Below, one piece after another: positions 25,068-32,867 of a stretch of 40,109 nt of DNA. Within the stretch, counting starts at the first letter, position 1; each line of letters opens with the position of its first letter. Made by a program: the position numbers and the translations under genes. This stretch comes from Crocinitomicaceae bacterium (GTDB lineage: Bacteria > Bacteroidota > Bacteroidia > Flavobacteriales_D > Crocinitomicaceae): NCBI GenBank assembly GCA_028689775.1, contig JAQVCM010000024.1, positions 1-40,109 on the forward strand, read 5' to 3'. Under the pieces are notes generated by a model, which was not told the origin of the DNA, made no database searches, and worked only from the letters and a program-made list of their open reading frames with translations.

Positions 25068-26078
25068 TTAGTCCTTAAACGCTTCGTATCGAAACGTTTC
25101 CAAATATCCAAGCGGTCCGTCTTTCTTAATCACCTTGGTATGATTGATTAAAATTGGCCTGTTGTATTTGTCAAACTCAAATTCATTTTTAGACGCACTG
25201 ATGAATTGGTTTTCAGAAAAAGAGGAATCCGAATAACTAATCCATTGGTTCTTATCATTGTATTGATAAGTTCGTCTTCTTTCGAATGGATAATTTTCAA
25301 TGATTCGTTGTTTCAAAACTCCAGTACTCCAATATTCATATCGGTGTACATTCTTCACTTTCACCTTTTTAGAAACTTGATATCGCTTGATTGGATGTTG
25401 GTATGTTCCCCAAATAATCCAGTCGGATTTAGATGGTTTTAAAATGGTATCCACAGATAAAGTTCCCCAATCTTTCTTGTTTTTCAGTAAGAATAAGTTT
25501 TGTCCTGTTTCTAAATCTTGATACCTCGCATATTTATTTCTATTGATGACAGAACGGTGCATTATAAAATTATCTGTTCTATTGAATTGTTTATCTGTTT
25601 GAAAATCATCATCTTGATTTCCATTTGTCAATTCTTCCACAAAGGTAACTTCCAAAGGTGCAAATCCAAACTGATCTTTTTTCTTGGTGTAATTAAACCC
25701 TAAGCGTGCAATTTCTCGGTCATCGTAATAGTAATAAATAGCGATTCGATCCACGCTGCCATCTTTTGAAAAGTAATATTCAATCTTCTCTTTTGGGGTC
25801 GCGTTTTTAGTGTAATACATCGTCACGGAATCTTGTGGTTGCAAAGAAAAAGTTCTTTTGGTGATTTTCTCAATCCGATGCGCACGAATCAAAGAATCAT
25901 TGAACCAAAGCGGAAAAGAAACCTCAGATTCAAATACATCGTTGTAAAATAAAGGGTTCAACCATTGCGCCACCTGGTCTGGTTCGTTATCAGATTGGAT
26001 TTCATCCTTCTTTCCGCCACAACTAAGCAGTGAAAAAAGCAAAATACATCCAAAAAAAGTTCGTGTCCAAGTTCTCAT
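25068..26078 (-). CDS. Putative lipoprotein, first gene of exported-protein operon
   Basis: A 336-residue product with a lipoprotein signal (FFGCILLFSLLSCGG, lipobox Cys at residue 21). The mature part contains several hairpin-like repeats (HRYEYWSTGVLKQRIIENYP, YQYNDKNQWISYSDSSFSE, FEFDKYNRPILI), shared in style with the two downstream genes. It is probably anchored to a membrane by lipidation. Divergent from the histidine kinase at 26185. Function unknown. Confidence 0.65.
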   Translation of the reverse strand: MRTWTRTFFGCILLFSLLSCGGKKDEIQSDNEPDQVAQWLNPLFYNDVFESEVSFPLWFNDSLIRAHRIEKITKRTFSLQPQDSVTMYYTKNATPKEKIEYYFSKDGSVDRIAIYYYYDDREIARLGFNYTKKKDQFGFAPLEVTFVEELTNGNQDDDFQTDKQFNRTDNFIMHRSVINRNKYARYQDLETGQNLFLLKNKKDWGTLSVDTILKPSKSDWIIWGTYQHPIKRYQVSKKVKVKNVHRYEYWSTGVLKQRIIENYPFERRRTYQYNDKNQWISYSDSSFSENQFISASKNEFEFDKYNRPILINHTKVIKKDGPLGYLETFRYEAFKD

Positions 26079-26172
26079 CCGATATTAAAAATACATAATT
26101 TTTTATAGATTTGACGTTATAGTCTTTGAAAACCTTGTTTTAAATTATCAATCCAAGGTGCTTCATATTTAC

Positions 26173-26180
26173 TAAATTTG
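26173..26180 (+). promoter_or_regulatory. Promoter -7 element of the histidine kinase, predicted leaderless
   Basis: TAAATTTG fits TAnnTTTG and ends only 4 bp before the ATG at 26185, so the transcript should begin at or next to the start codon. Confidence 0.5.
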
Positions 26181-26184
26181 ACAG

Positions 26185-27744
26185 ATGAATTTATACTCCA
26201 ATAAGCAACGATGGAAAATAGCACTTTATAGCGTTGCGTTGCTTCTCGTTGGCGCTTCTTTGCTTTATTCCAATTCGATTGTGACGAAAGTGAGTGATAG
26301 AGAGCGCGACCGTGTGCGACAATGGGCGGATGCAATCAAGAAAAAGGTGGAATTGGTACAATTAACCAACCGTACTTTCTCGCAATTGCGCGACAAAGAA
26401 AAAGCAGAAATGGAAGTTTGGATTGATGCTACCAAAGAGATATCCAAGCCAATTGCCGGTAATTTTATGCCCGATTATACCTTACCACTCAAAATAATCA
26501 GCAACAATAAAGATATTCCTGTTATTTTATTGGATCAAAACAGAACGGTTTCTTCGTTTATCAACTTAAGCATCGACACTTCCTCTTTGCGAAAAATATA
26601 TCCAGAAATTAGTAAAAAAGCACTTCAGAAGAAATTCAACGACAGTATTTTAAAGCTTTCGGATCAATGGCGAATTAAAAATCCTGCGTTTACGATTGAG
26701 GTTTTTGAAGGCTTATTTATGACTTACATTTACAACGATTCTCGGGAGTTGATTCGCTTGGAAAAAGAACGCGACTCTTTGATTCAATCTTTTAACTTAG
26801 AGCTGATTGATAACGAAAGCATGGTTCCCGTTTTGTTGATTGACCAGCAATCGGATTCCATCTTGGCAACCAATTTAGCGCCAGAATTATTGGTTGATTC
26901 TATTTTCAAAAACACGGTCAATCAGCTGAAAACCATCAATCAAGCAATTGAAATTAATTTCTCTACAGAGCAAAATAGTTTGTTATTGTACGACGACAGT
27001 CCTGAATTGAAACAATTACAATACTTTCCATACATTCAATTCATTATTATTTTTCTATTTATTCTGATTGGTTATTTGATTTTCAGTACATTCAGAAAAG
27101 CAGAACAAAATCAAGTGTGGGCTGGAATGGCCAAGGAAACAGCGCACCAATTGGGAACACCTTTATCGTCTTTAATGGCTTGGATTCAACTTTTGGAAGC
27201 AACGGGCGATACCGATCCGATGATTCTCGAAAAGATGCAAAACGACGTAAACCGTTTAAATACCGTGACCGATCGTTTCTCCAAAATTGGTTCTACTACC
27301 AAACTAGATTTGGTCAACATCGTGGATACCACACGCAGTGTAATGGATTATTTACGTCCACGAATCTCGAATAAAATTGAATTTGAATTCCTAGCAGATG
27401 ACGAAAGTTTGGAAGTGATGCACAATCCGCCTTTGATGGAATGGGTGATTGAAAACATCAGTAAAAACGCCGTTGACTCGATGGAAATTGAAGGGAAACT
27501 AACCGTTCACGTTCATAGTTCCGTGAAATGGGTTTACATCGACATCATCGATACCGGAAAAGGAATTCCTCCAAAAAATCACGCAACCATTTTCCAGCCT
27601 GGTTACACCACCAAAAAACGTGGTTGGGGATTGGGATTGTCGTTGGTGAAAAGAATTATTACCGAAAATCACTTCGGGAAGGTTTATGTTTTAGAATCTG
27701 AAGTTGGCAAAGGCGCAACGTTTCGGATTAGTTTGCCGAGATGA
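26185..27744 (+). CDS. Membrane sensor histidine kinase
   Basis: A 519-residue kinase with a transmembrane helix near residues 10-30, a roughly 250-residue extracytoplasmic sensor region, and a second helix near 281-302 (FIIIFLFILIGYLIF). The HisKA domain has H321 in AKETAHQLGTPLSSL, and the HATPase_c domain has ENISKNAVDSM (N box), DTGKGIPP (G1) and GWGLGLSLVKRI (G2). No HAMP or PAS domain is evident. No response regulator is adjacent, so its partner is elsewhere (an orphan kinase in this window). Confidence 0.93.
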   Translation: MNLYSNKQRWKIALYSVALLLVGASLLYSNSIVTKVSDRERDRVRQWADAIKKKVELVQLTNRTFSQLRDKEKAEMEVWIDATKEISKPIAGNFMPDYTLPLKIISNNKDIPVILLDQNRTVSSFINLSIDTSSLRKIYPEISKKALQKKFNDSILKLSDQWRIKNPAFTIEVFEGLFMTYIYNDSRELIRLEKERDSLIQSFNLELIDNESMVPVLLIDQQSDSILATNLAPELLVDSIFKNTVNQLKTINQAIEINFSTEQNSLLLYDDSPELKQLQYFPYIQFIIIFLFILIGYLIFSTFRKAEQNQVWAGMAKETAHQLGTPLSSLMAWIQLLEATGDTDPMILEKMQNDVNRLNTVTDRFSKIGSTTKLDLVNIVDTTRSVMDYLRPRISNKIEFEFLADDESLEVMHNPPLMEWVIENISKNAVDSMEIEGKLTVHVHSSVKWVYIDIIDTGKGIPPKNHATIFQPGYTTKKRGWGLGLSLVKRIITENHFGKVYVLESEVGKGATFRISLPR

Positions 27745-27783
27745 AAATTCAGATTGAAGATTAGCAGATGGCAGATTTTCTTC

Positions 27784-28200
27784 TTAGCACTTCAAAATAA
27801 ACTCCCTCAAAATCTTCGCGTGATCAAATGCCAATTCAGGTAAATCATCCATCGGAAACCAGCGCACATCTTTTGCATCATCGGCTGCTTGTGCGATAAC
27901 GTTTGCAGCTACTTCCGCATAAAAAACTACCGAAACCATATCTCCACGAGGATCTCTTCCTGGTTTTCCATAAGTTTTGAATTGAGTTAAACTTTTGATT
28001 GAAATGGAAGTTTCTTCTAATAATTCTCGCTTCGCTGCCGGTTCTAAATCTTCGCCTTTATCCACAAATCCTCCTGGCAAGGCCCAATTGTTTCGAAATG
28101 GTTCATTGAGCCGTTGGATTAGCAGGACTTCGGTTTTAGAATTGAATTGGCGGGTGAGAATGATGTCGACGGTGAGGAAAATGTGTGGGATGTATGGCAT
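27784..28200 (-). CDS. Nudix hydrolase
   Basis: A 138-residue enzyme with a complete Nudix box at residues 44-66 (G44, E50, R58-E59, E62-E63), except that the usual Gly after the EE is Ser65. It hydrolyses a nucleoside diphosphate linked to another group. The DIILTRQFNSKTEVLLIQR start and the PGGFVDKGE context look like ADP-ribose/NrtR-type Nudix domains, but the substrate cannot be read. Converges with the histidine kinase gene. Confidence 0.9.
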   Translation of the reverse strand: MPYIPHIFLTVDIILTRQFNSKTEVLLIQRLNEPFRNNWALPGGFVDKGEDLEPAAKRELLEETSISIKSLTQFKTYGKPGRDPRGDMVSVVFYAEVAANVIAQAADDAKDVRWFPMDDLPELAFDHAKILREFILKC

Positions 28201-28239
28201 ACAGTTTTGGTTTTGAATAATATATTCAGAAATAGATGA

Positions 28240-28889
28240 TTAAAAATAAGTCTTAACTGCGAATTCAAATTGAGTAATGAAAATTTCTTTAAATCTAGAG
28301 ATGTTATTTTGTTCGTAGAAAAGCAACATGGCTTTTTTATATTCTACGGAGTCAACAGTTCGAAAAGACAATGGACAAAAACCTTCATCCATTAATAGCG
28401 CATTACTTACAATTCGTGCTGTTCTTTTATTTCCGTCCATAAAAGGTTGGATATAGGAAATCAGAACCAAGGCTAAGAGGGCTTTTTCAAATACATTTTC
28501 TTTTTTATTAATTAAGTCGCAGGAACTTTTAAGCGCTTCTAAAATTTGAAATTCATTTTCGAGAGGACGATAATTTGTTCCAGAAATACCAACTCTTCGT
28601 CTCCTCAAGTTCCTTTCTACATCCAATTCTTTTATTAAAACACTATGAATATCTTCTATTTTTGAAACAGTTAAAGGTTTTAAATAATCGGGATTTTCAA
28701 TGATAAAATCTAAAGCATCTTTATGATTTAACAACATAATCGCCTCTTCTTTCGTTTTTCCTAAGGCAGTCTCTTTTTCTTTAATCAATCTTTCCGTTTC
28801 TAACAATGAATATGTATTCCCTTCAATTTGAGAGGATTTCCAACTTAAATCAATTGCCAACCTTTCCAATTCTCTTTTATATTCTGAAT
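28240..28889 (-). pseudogene. 3' part of a Fic family gene split by a 300-bp insertion
   Basis: Carries the Fic catalytic domain. The inhibitory helix motif SSQIEG is followed by the core ISYIQPFMDGNKRTAR, where the usual catalytic His of HPFxDGN(G/K)R is Gln. From the first available start (TTG at 28869) 209 residues can be read, but the natural frame continues upstream to the insertion junction. Joining 29589-29199 with 28889-28240 restores one 346-codon frame with a winged-helix N-terminus. Fic domains usually AMPylate target proteins; with Gln for His, activity is uncertain even in the intact form. Confidence 0.85.
28881..28889. repeat. 9-bp target-site duplication, left
   Basis: ATTCTGAAT, repeated exactly at 29190-29198, flanks the 300-bp element. 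The target is itself a near-palindrome. Confidence 0.9.
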
Positions 28890-29189
28890 CACTATTGTCC
28901 GATAAAAAGATTCAAAACTAAGATCAAAGATTTCTCGATGCAAAAGCATCATCGAAAAGACAGGCATGACGTGGGATTGGTGTTTTTTAACTTTTTGCTA
29001 GGCAATGCATTGCCTAGCAAAAAGTTAAAAAACAATTTCTTCCTCCTGAACCTGTCTTTCCTTAAATTTCAGAAGAAATTTGAGGAATCTTTTGTTCGAC
29101 AATTATAGCCCTCAAAAAAAGAATTTACTAAGATCTATTGACTATCAATGGGTTTCATTTGCGCTTTAAGTTTTTATCGGACAACAGTG
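28890..29189. mobile_element. 300-bp non-autonomous element (MITE-like)
   Basis: The ends are inverted repeats: CACTATTGTCCGATAAAAA (28890-28908) and, inverted at 29171-29189, CACTGTTGTCCGATAAAAA (18 of 19 match). It is flanked by a perfect 9-bp duplication and encodes no transposase. Inside are a 54-bp perfect palindrome and further inverted segments (AAAGACAGG 28956-28964 with CCTGTCTTT 29051-29059, same centre). A 9-bp duplication is usual for IS10/IS50-like members of the IS4 family, which is a guess at the mobilising transposase. It splits the Fic gene. Confidence 0.9.
28981..29034. repeat. 54-bp perfect palindrome inside the 300-bp element
   Basis: Centre at GGCAATGCATTGCC, with arms of 27 bp without a mismatch (28981 pairs with 29034). 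Confidence 0.95.
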
Positions 29190-29589
29190 ATTCTGAATCT
29201 GATAATTGAGAAATATTTGATTGGTATGTTTCATGTAGTTTGGAGAGTTTTTCGAACTCTTCTTTTGAAAAAACACGATGTTTATTTAATGTTTCAGTTA
29301 TTACTTGTAAATTAAAACTTTCTTTAATAACACGGTCATCAATTTCTTTTTCATAATACTTTTCAAGATCTATGGATTCTAAAAGTTCATAAGCAGTTGA
29401 TAAATTGTATCTTGTTCCTTTACCTATTCCGGTTTTAACAAGGTATTGATCTGAAATAAGTTTGGCTAAAATTCGTTTTAATGTTGCGTAACTTATCTGC
29501 AAAGCAAGACCTTCAAAAACTTCTTTAGAAGAACTTGAATTCATTTTCTTAATGTATTCTATTACTTGTAATTCACGTTCATCTTTCAT
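29155..29589 (-). pseudogene. 5' part of the split Fic gene (winged-helix domain)
   Basis: ATG at 29589. Residues 1-70 form a winged-helix DNA-binding domain (VIEYIKKMNSSSSKEVFEG, YATLKRILAKLISDQYLVKT). The frame leaves the Fic sequence at residue 133 (DSE), adds 11 residues encoded by the insertion end and stops at 29155. The truncated 144-residue protein may still be made and could bind the operator array just upstream. The Fic catalytic half lies beyond the insertion. Confidence 0.82.
29190..29198. repeat. 9-bp target-site duplication, right
   Basis: ATTCTGAAT, matching 28881-28889 exactly. Confidence 0.9.
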
Positions 29590-29590
29590 T

Positions 29591-29680
29591 TGTAGCTCAT
29601 TTTATACGTAAAAATACGATTTCTAGCTCATTTTATATGAAATTTGAGCTACATTTATATAAGTTTTGAGCTACAAATCT
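29591..29680 (-). promoter_or_regulatory. Operator array of the Fic gene
   Basis: Four half-sites lie directly before the ATG: TAGCTCA at 29593-29599 and 29624-29630, and the inverse TGAGCTA at 29645-29651 and 29667-29673. Each is followed by an AT-rich TTTATA-like stretch. The symmetry suggests binding by a dimeric regulator, plausibly the winged-helix domain of the Fic gene itself. Confidence 0.6.
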
Positions 29681-29703
29681 GAAAAGGTACCAATGAAGTC
29701 TCA

Positions 29704-30110
29704 CTAAAATGAAAGTCTTACATTCGGCTTATTCAATTTAATGACAGCCTGTTTAACTCTATTTTGATCTTCATTCGAAAGAAAAACAGGTAATAAAACC
29801 TCAATATCTATTTTTAGCAAGCGATTGATGATGATTAAATCTTTCAGCGTAAATGGTTTTATTCCATTCATCAGTTCTGACATGTATGTTTTGCTTTTAT
29901 GTCCTAAAAGTGCAGCTAAGTTTTCTTGTGTTAAATCAAACTCTTTGATTTTTTTGCGGATCGCTAATTTTCTTTTTTCAAGAAATACTCTTTCTAATTC
30001 AGCAATGTTTTCTGCATTTTCGCTTTCTTTCAACTTTTCATCATCAATTGTATTGACATCATTCCAATTTAAATCTTCATATTTTTGGATGATATCACGT
30101 AATTGAGATC
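29704..30110 (-). pseudogene. HigA-like XRE-family antitoxin/regulator, 5' end missing
   Basis: A helix-turn-helix domain (FDLTQENLAALLGHKSKTYMS) is followed by ELMNGIKPFTLKDLIIINRL, the pattern of HigA-type antitoxins. Only a TTG at 30033 could start the visible 109 residues, yet family-like sequence (LRDIIQKYEDLNWNDV) continues in frame upstream to about 30110 with no ATG, GTG or TTG. The start was therefore probably lost where the mobile element begins (about 30110-30200). No toxin gene is seen beside it. Confidence 0.65.
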
Positions 30111-30163
30111 TTAATTTTTTAAAATAAAGTTTCAGTAAAAATACATTAAAGATTAATAACAGG

Positions 30164-30200
30164 CAAAACGGTTGTAAATAAGGGCTTTACAGCCGTTTTG
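30164..30200 (+). repeat. 15-bp inverted repeat near the mobile-element boundary
   Basis: CAAAACGGTTGTAAA and TTTACAGCCGTTTTG pair (one G-U) around a 7-nt loop and are followed by TGATTTTTT. It could be a terminator or part of the attachment site. It lies between the broken XRE gene and the integrase. Confidence 0.5.
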
Positions 30201-30247
30201 TGATTTTTTGGTAATGAGGTAAAAAGCAGGAAAAAGCGAGGTTTGGC

Positions 30248-30276
30248 AAAAGTAAGGTTACTAAAACGTTACTTTT
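30248..30276. promoter_or_regulatory. Dyad upstream of the integrase, candidate recombinase or regulator site
   Basis: AAAAGTAA (30248-30255) pairs with TTACTTTT (30269-30276). It lies 110-138 bp before the integrase ATG in otherwise non-coding sequence. Confidence 0.3.
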
Positions 30277-30385
30277 AAATATTAGAAACAATCGTTTTAA
30301 AATACTGTATTTCAGCTTTCTGCATAGTTTTTCATATTGTTCAGTAGCTCACATAGGTTTAATTTTATCATTAAGAATTGTGAGT

Positions 30386-31636
30386 ATGGAAACGACAAAA
30401 AAATCAACGTTTAAGGTATTGTTCTATCTTAAAAAGAACGCTCCAAAGAAAAACGGAAAAGTTACGGTTATGTGCAGAATTACCGTAAACGGCAAACAGT
30501 CTGCATTCAGTACAAAGCTGGATATTTCCGCAACAAATTGGGATTTGAAGTACGGTAGGGTTTTAGGTAAAAGCCGAGAAGCACAAGACACAAACAGGAA
30601 ACTTGACAAAATTCGTTCGGGTATTGAGGAATGCTATTCCAAAATTCTGAAGAATGAGGGGGCTGTAAACAGTGCTAAACTTAAAAACACCTTTCTCGGT
30701 ATGGAAAGTGGAGAAATAACCTTTTTCAAATTCTATGAACAGTTCCTGTCCGACTATGAGAAAAAGGTTAATAGTGGACTTCGGGTAAATGGCACACGCA
30801 GTAAATACAAAATACTTTTGAAACATCTTCGAAATTTTGCACTTACAAAATATGGTTATTCCGATGTGTCTTTTAACGACCTTACTCCTGATTTTGTACA
30901 GGAATTTGATTACTACCTGCGTGACGCCCAAAGCTTGGCGCACAACACCATTTGGCTGTATATGATTGGCTTTACCACGCTTTGTCGATTAGCAATGAGC
31001 AGAAAGCATCTTGCTTTCAATCCGTTCAGCGAGTACAAGAACACTAAAAAGGACAAAGACAGAGGTTATCTGCTACGGAACGAGTTGGAACAGCTTGTAA
31101 CATTCAACTGCGAGAAAAAGAAAGACGAATTGGTTAAAGATTTGTTTGTGTTCAGTTGCTTTACAGGATTGTCTTATTCGGATATGAAAGGGCTTAGAAA
31201 CAGTAATATTCAGGATTTCTTTGATGACAATCAATGGATTATCGTACGCAGAAAGAAAACGGCTACATCGTCAAACGTGATGCTTTTGGATATACCGAAA
31301 ATGATTATCGAAAAGTATGCAGGATTTGCAAAGGACGGAAAGGTATTTCCTGTACCTTCAAATACAATCTGTAATGACAGCCTAAAGAGAATATCACAAC
31401 TTATTGACTGCCTGAAAGAAAAGAAAGTAACCTTTCATTTGGCACGTCATACATTTGCCACATTGTTTTTGAGTGAGGGCGTTCCGCTCGAAAGTTTGAG
31501 CAAAATGTTAGGGCATAAAAACATTGCCACAACACAGATTTATGCCAAGATACTTAACGAGAAAGTTGGTAAGGATATGCAAAAAGTATCACATAAATTC
31601 AAAGGTATGGAGCAGTTTTTTGTGGCTCAATTCTAA
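30386..31636 (+). CDS. Tyrosine recombinase (IntDOT-like integrase)
   Basis: A 416-residue site-specific recombinase; the ATG at 30386 is preferred over a GTG two codons earlier. It has an arm-binding N-terminal domain (FKVLFYLKKNAPKKNGKVTV), a core-binding SAM-like domain (about 105-200) and a catalytic domain with H351-x-x-R354 (HLARH), H377 (LGHKN) and nucleophile Y386 (TTQIYAK). The first catalytic Arg position (FTGLSYSD) holds Ser263, as in IntDOT of Bacteroides CTnDOT, which also lacks that Arg. It presumably integrates and excises the mobile element that starts near 30110-30200. Confidence 0.95.
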   Translation: METTKKSTFKVLFYLKKNAPKKNGKVTVMCRITVNGKQSAFSTKLDISATNWDLKYGRVLGKSREAQDTNRKLDKIRSGIEECYSKILKNEGAVNSAKLKNTFLGMESGEITFFKFYEQFLSDYEKKVNSGLRVNGTRSKYKILLKHLRNFALTKYGYSDVSFNDLTPDFVQEFDYYLRDAQSLAHNTIWLYMIGFTTLCRLAMSRKHLAFNPFSEYKNTKKDKDRGYLLRNELEQLVTFNCEKKKDELVKDLFVFSCFTGLSYSDMKGLRNSNIQDFFDDNQWIIVRRKKTATSSNVMLLDIPKMIIEKYAGFAKDGKVFPVPSNTICNDSLKRISQLIDCLKEKKVTFHLARHTFATLFLSEGVPLESLSKMLGHKNIATTQIYAKILNEKVGKDMQKVSHKFKGMEQFFVAQF

Positions 31637-31656
31637 AACCTGTAAAGCGATTAAAG

Positions 31657-31688
31657 AAAGCCAATGCAGTTTTTTGCATTGGCTTTTT
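31657..31688 (+). terminator. Terminator after the integrase
   Basis: AAAGCCAATGCA pairs perfectly with TGCATTGGCTTT (12 bp, 6-nt loop) and continues into TT. Confidence 0.8.
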
Positions 31689-31718
31689 GTATTTTTGAAG
31701 TCAATAAAACAACAAATT

Positions 31719-32510
31719 ATGATTGAACAATTTTCACAAAAGACACAAGAAGAATTAAAATCTTATGTTTATATTTTAATAGACCCAAGAGATAATAAAA
31801 TATTCTATGTTGGAAAAGGGTATGGAAATCGTGTTTTTTCACATATTAATGAAGCGATATTCAACCCAGTCGGAACTGAAAAATTAGAGATTATAAGAGC
31901 CATAAAACAAGAAGATCTAAAAGTAAAACATTTTATAGTGCGACACGGATTAGAAGAAAATGAAGCACTAATAGTTGAAGCTGTTTTAATTGATTTTTTA
32001 ACTTTTAAGGATTTTATAGAGGTTGCGAAAATTTCAAATATAGTTGCAGGACATTATTCATTTAATCAAGGGATTAAAACTGTTAATGAGTGTGAAATAC
32101 TTTACAATTGTGAAGTATTGAAAAAAGAAGATATTAAACATAACGTTTTAGTAATCAATATAAACAAAACATACGATAATAAACGAAAAAAGAAAAGTGA
32201 GAACCCTATTTATGACAGACCAAATATTTATGAAGCAACCAGAGGTTGGTGGGTATTAGACAAAGACAGAGCAGAAAATTCAGATTTCGTTTTAGCTGAA
32301 TATAAAGGTGTAATAAGAGCGATATTTAAGCCTGAAAAATGGGTTCAAGATATTGAAAATAGAGGTGTCAAAAGATGGGGATTTGAAGGTTCAGAAGTTA
32401 CTTCAAAAGAAATTCTTGATATATATATGAATAAAGAAGTTCCTAAAATTAGAGGAATGGCAAATCCAATTCGTTATTTTGAAAAAATACCCACAACTAC
32501 AGGGTATTAG
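31719..32510 (+). CDS. LEM-3-like GIY-YIG domain protein
   Basis: A 263-residue protein starting MIEQFSQKTQ, after the terminator of the integrase gene; an upstream extension would overlap the integrase. The first 120 residues have a GIY-YIG nuclease core of LEM-3 type: YVYILIDPRDNKIFYVGKG (the two strands with Tyr-Val-Tyr and Tyr-Val-Gly), an Arg in NRVFSHI and a Glu in EALIVEAVLIDFL. The C-terminal 140 residues, with GWWVLDK and WVQDIENRGVKRWGFEG, are unrecognised. More AT-rich than the flanking mobilisation genes, which suggests separate cargo. A role in element or host defence is a guess. Confidence 0.75.
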   Translation: MIEQFSQKTQEELKSYVYILIDPRDNKIFYVGKGYGNRVFSHINEAIFNPVGTEKLEIIRAIKQEDLKVKHFIVRHGLEENEALIVEAVLIDFLTFKDFIEVAKISNIVAGHYSFNQGIKTVNECEILYNCEVLKKEDIKHNVLVININKTYDNKRKKKSENPIYDRPNIYEATRGWWVLDKDRAENSDFVLAEYKGVIRAIFKPEKWVQDIENRGVKRWGFEGSEVTSKEILDIYMNKEVPKIRGMANPIRYFEKIPTTTGY

Positions 32511-32512
32511 GC

Positions 32513-32550
32513 AAGAAACAGCCCGCCGCTTAAAGCAGTGGCTGTTTCTT
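32513..32550 (+). terminator. Terminator after the GIY-YIG gene
   Basis: AAGAAACAGCC pairs with GGCTGTTTCTT (11 bp), starting 2 bp after the stop. It is symmetric and could also serve the convergent helix-turn-helix operon. Confidence 0.8.
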
Positions 32551-32585
32551 TAATTGACCTCCCGGTTACAGTTTCAGATAGTTGG

Positions 32586-32867
32586 TTAACGCTGATAGTT
32601 GTCTTCCAATACCTTGATAATATCGCTTTCACGAAACAATATTTTTCGTTCGAGCTTGATAAAAGGTATCAGTCCGTCATCCCTGTACTGTTGCAATGTC
32701 CGTTTGCTGATATGTAACATCTCGCAAACCTGTTCGCCTGACAGGTAGATTTCTCCTTTTAAGAGTGGATGAAAATATTCCCTGATATACAGCAGTTCAT
32801 TTTTGATGCCTACTACAGCTTCGAGCAAGGCAATCATATCTTCGTTTGAATTTCCAATCTGTTTCAT
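32586..32867 (-). CDS. Helix-turn-helix (excisionase-like) protein
   Basis: A 93-residue protein with a MerR/Xis-type winged helix-turn-helix in its C-terminal half (LSGEQVCEMLHISKRTLQQY, then GLIPFIKLERKILFRESDI). Such proteins in Bacteroidota conjugative elements act as excisionase or regulatory factors. It overlaps the upstream paralogue by 4 bp (ATGA), so the two are coupled. The LLEAVVGIKNELLYIREY helix before the HTH may serve in dimerisation. Confidence 0.8.
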   Translation of the reverse strand: MKQIGNSNEDMIALLEAVVGIKNELLYIREYFHPLLKGEIYLSGEQVCEMLHISKRTLQQYRDDGLIPFIKLERKILFRESDIIKVLEDNYQR

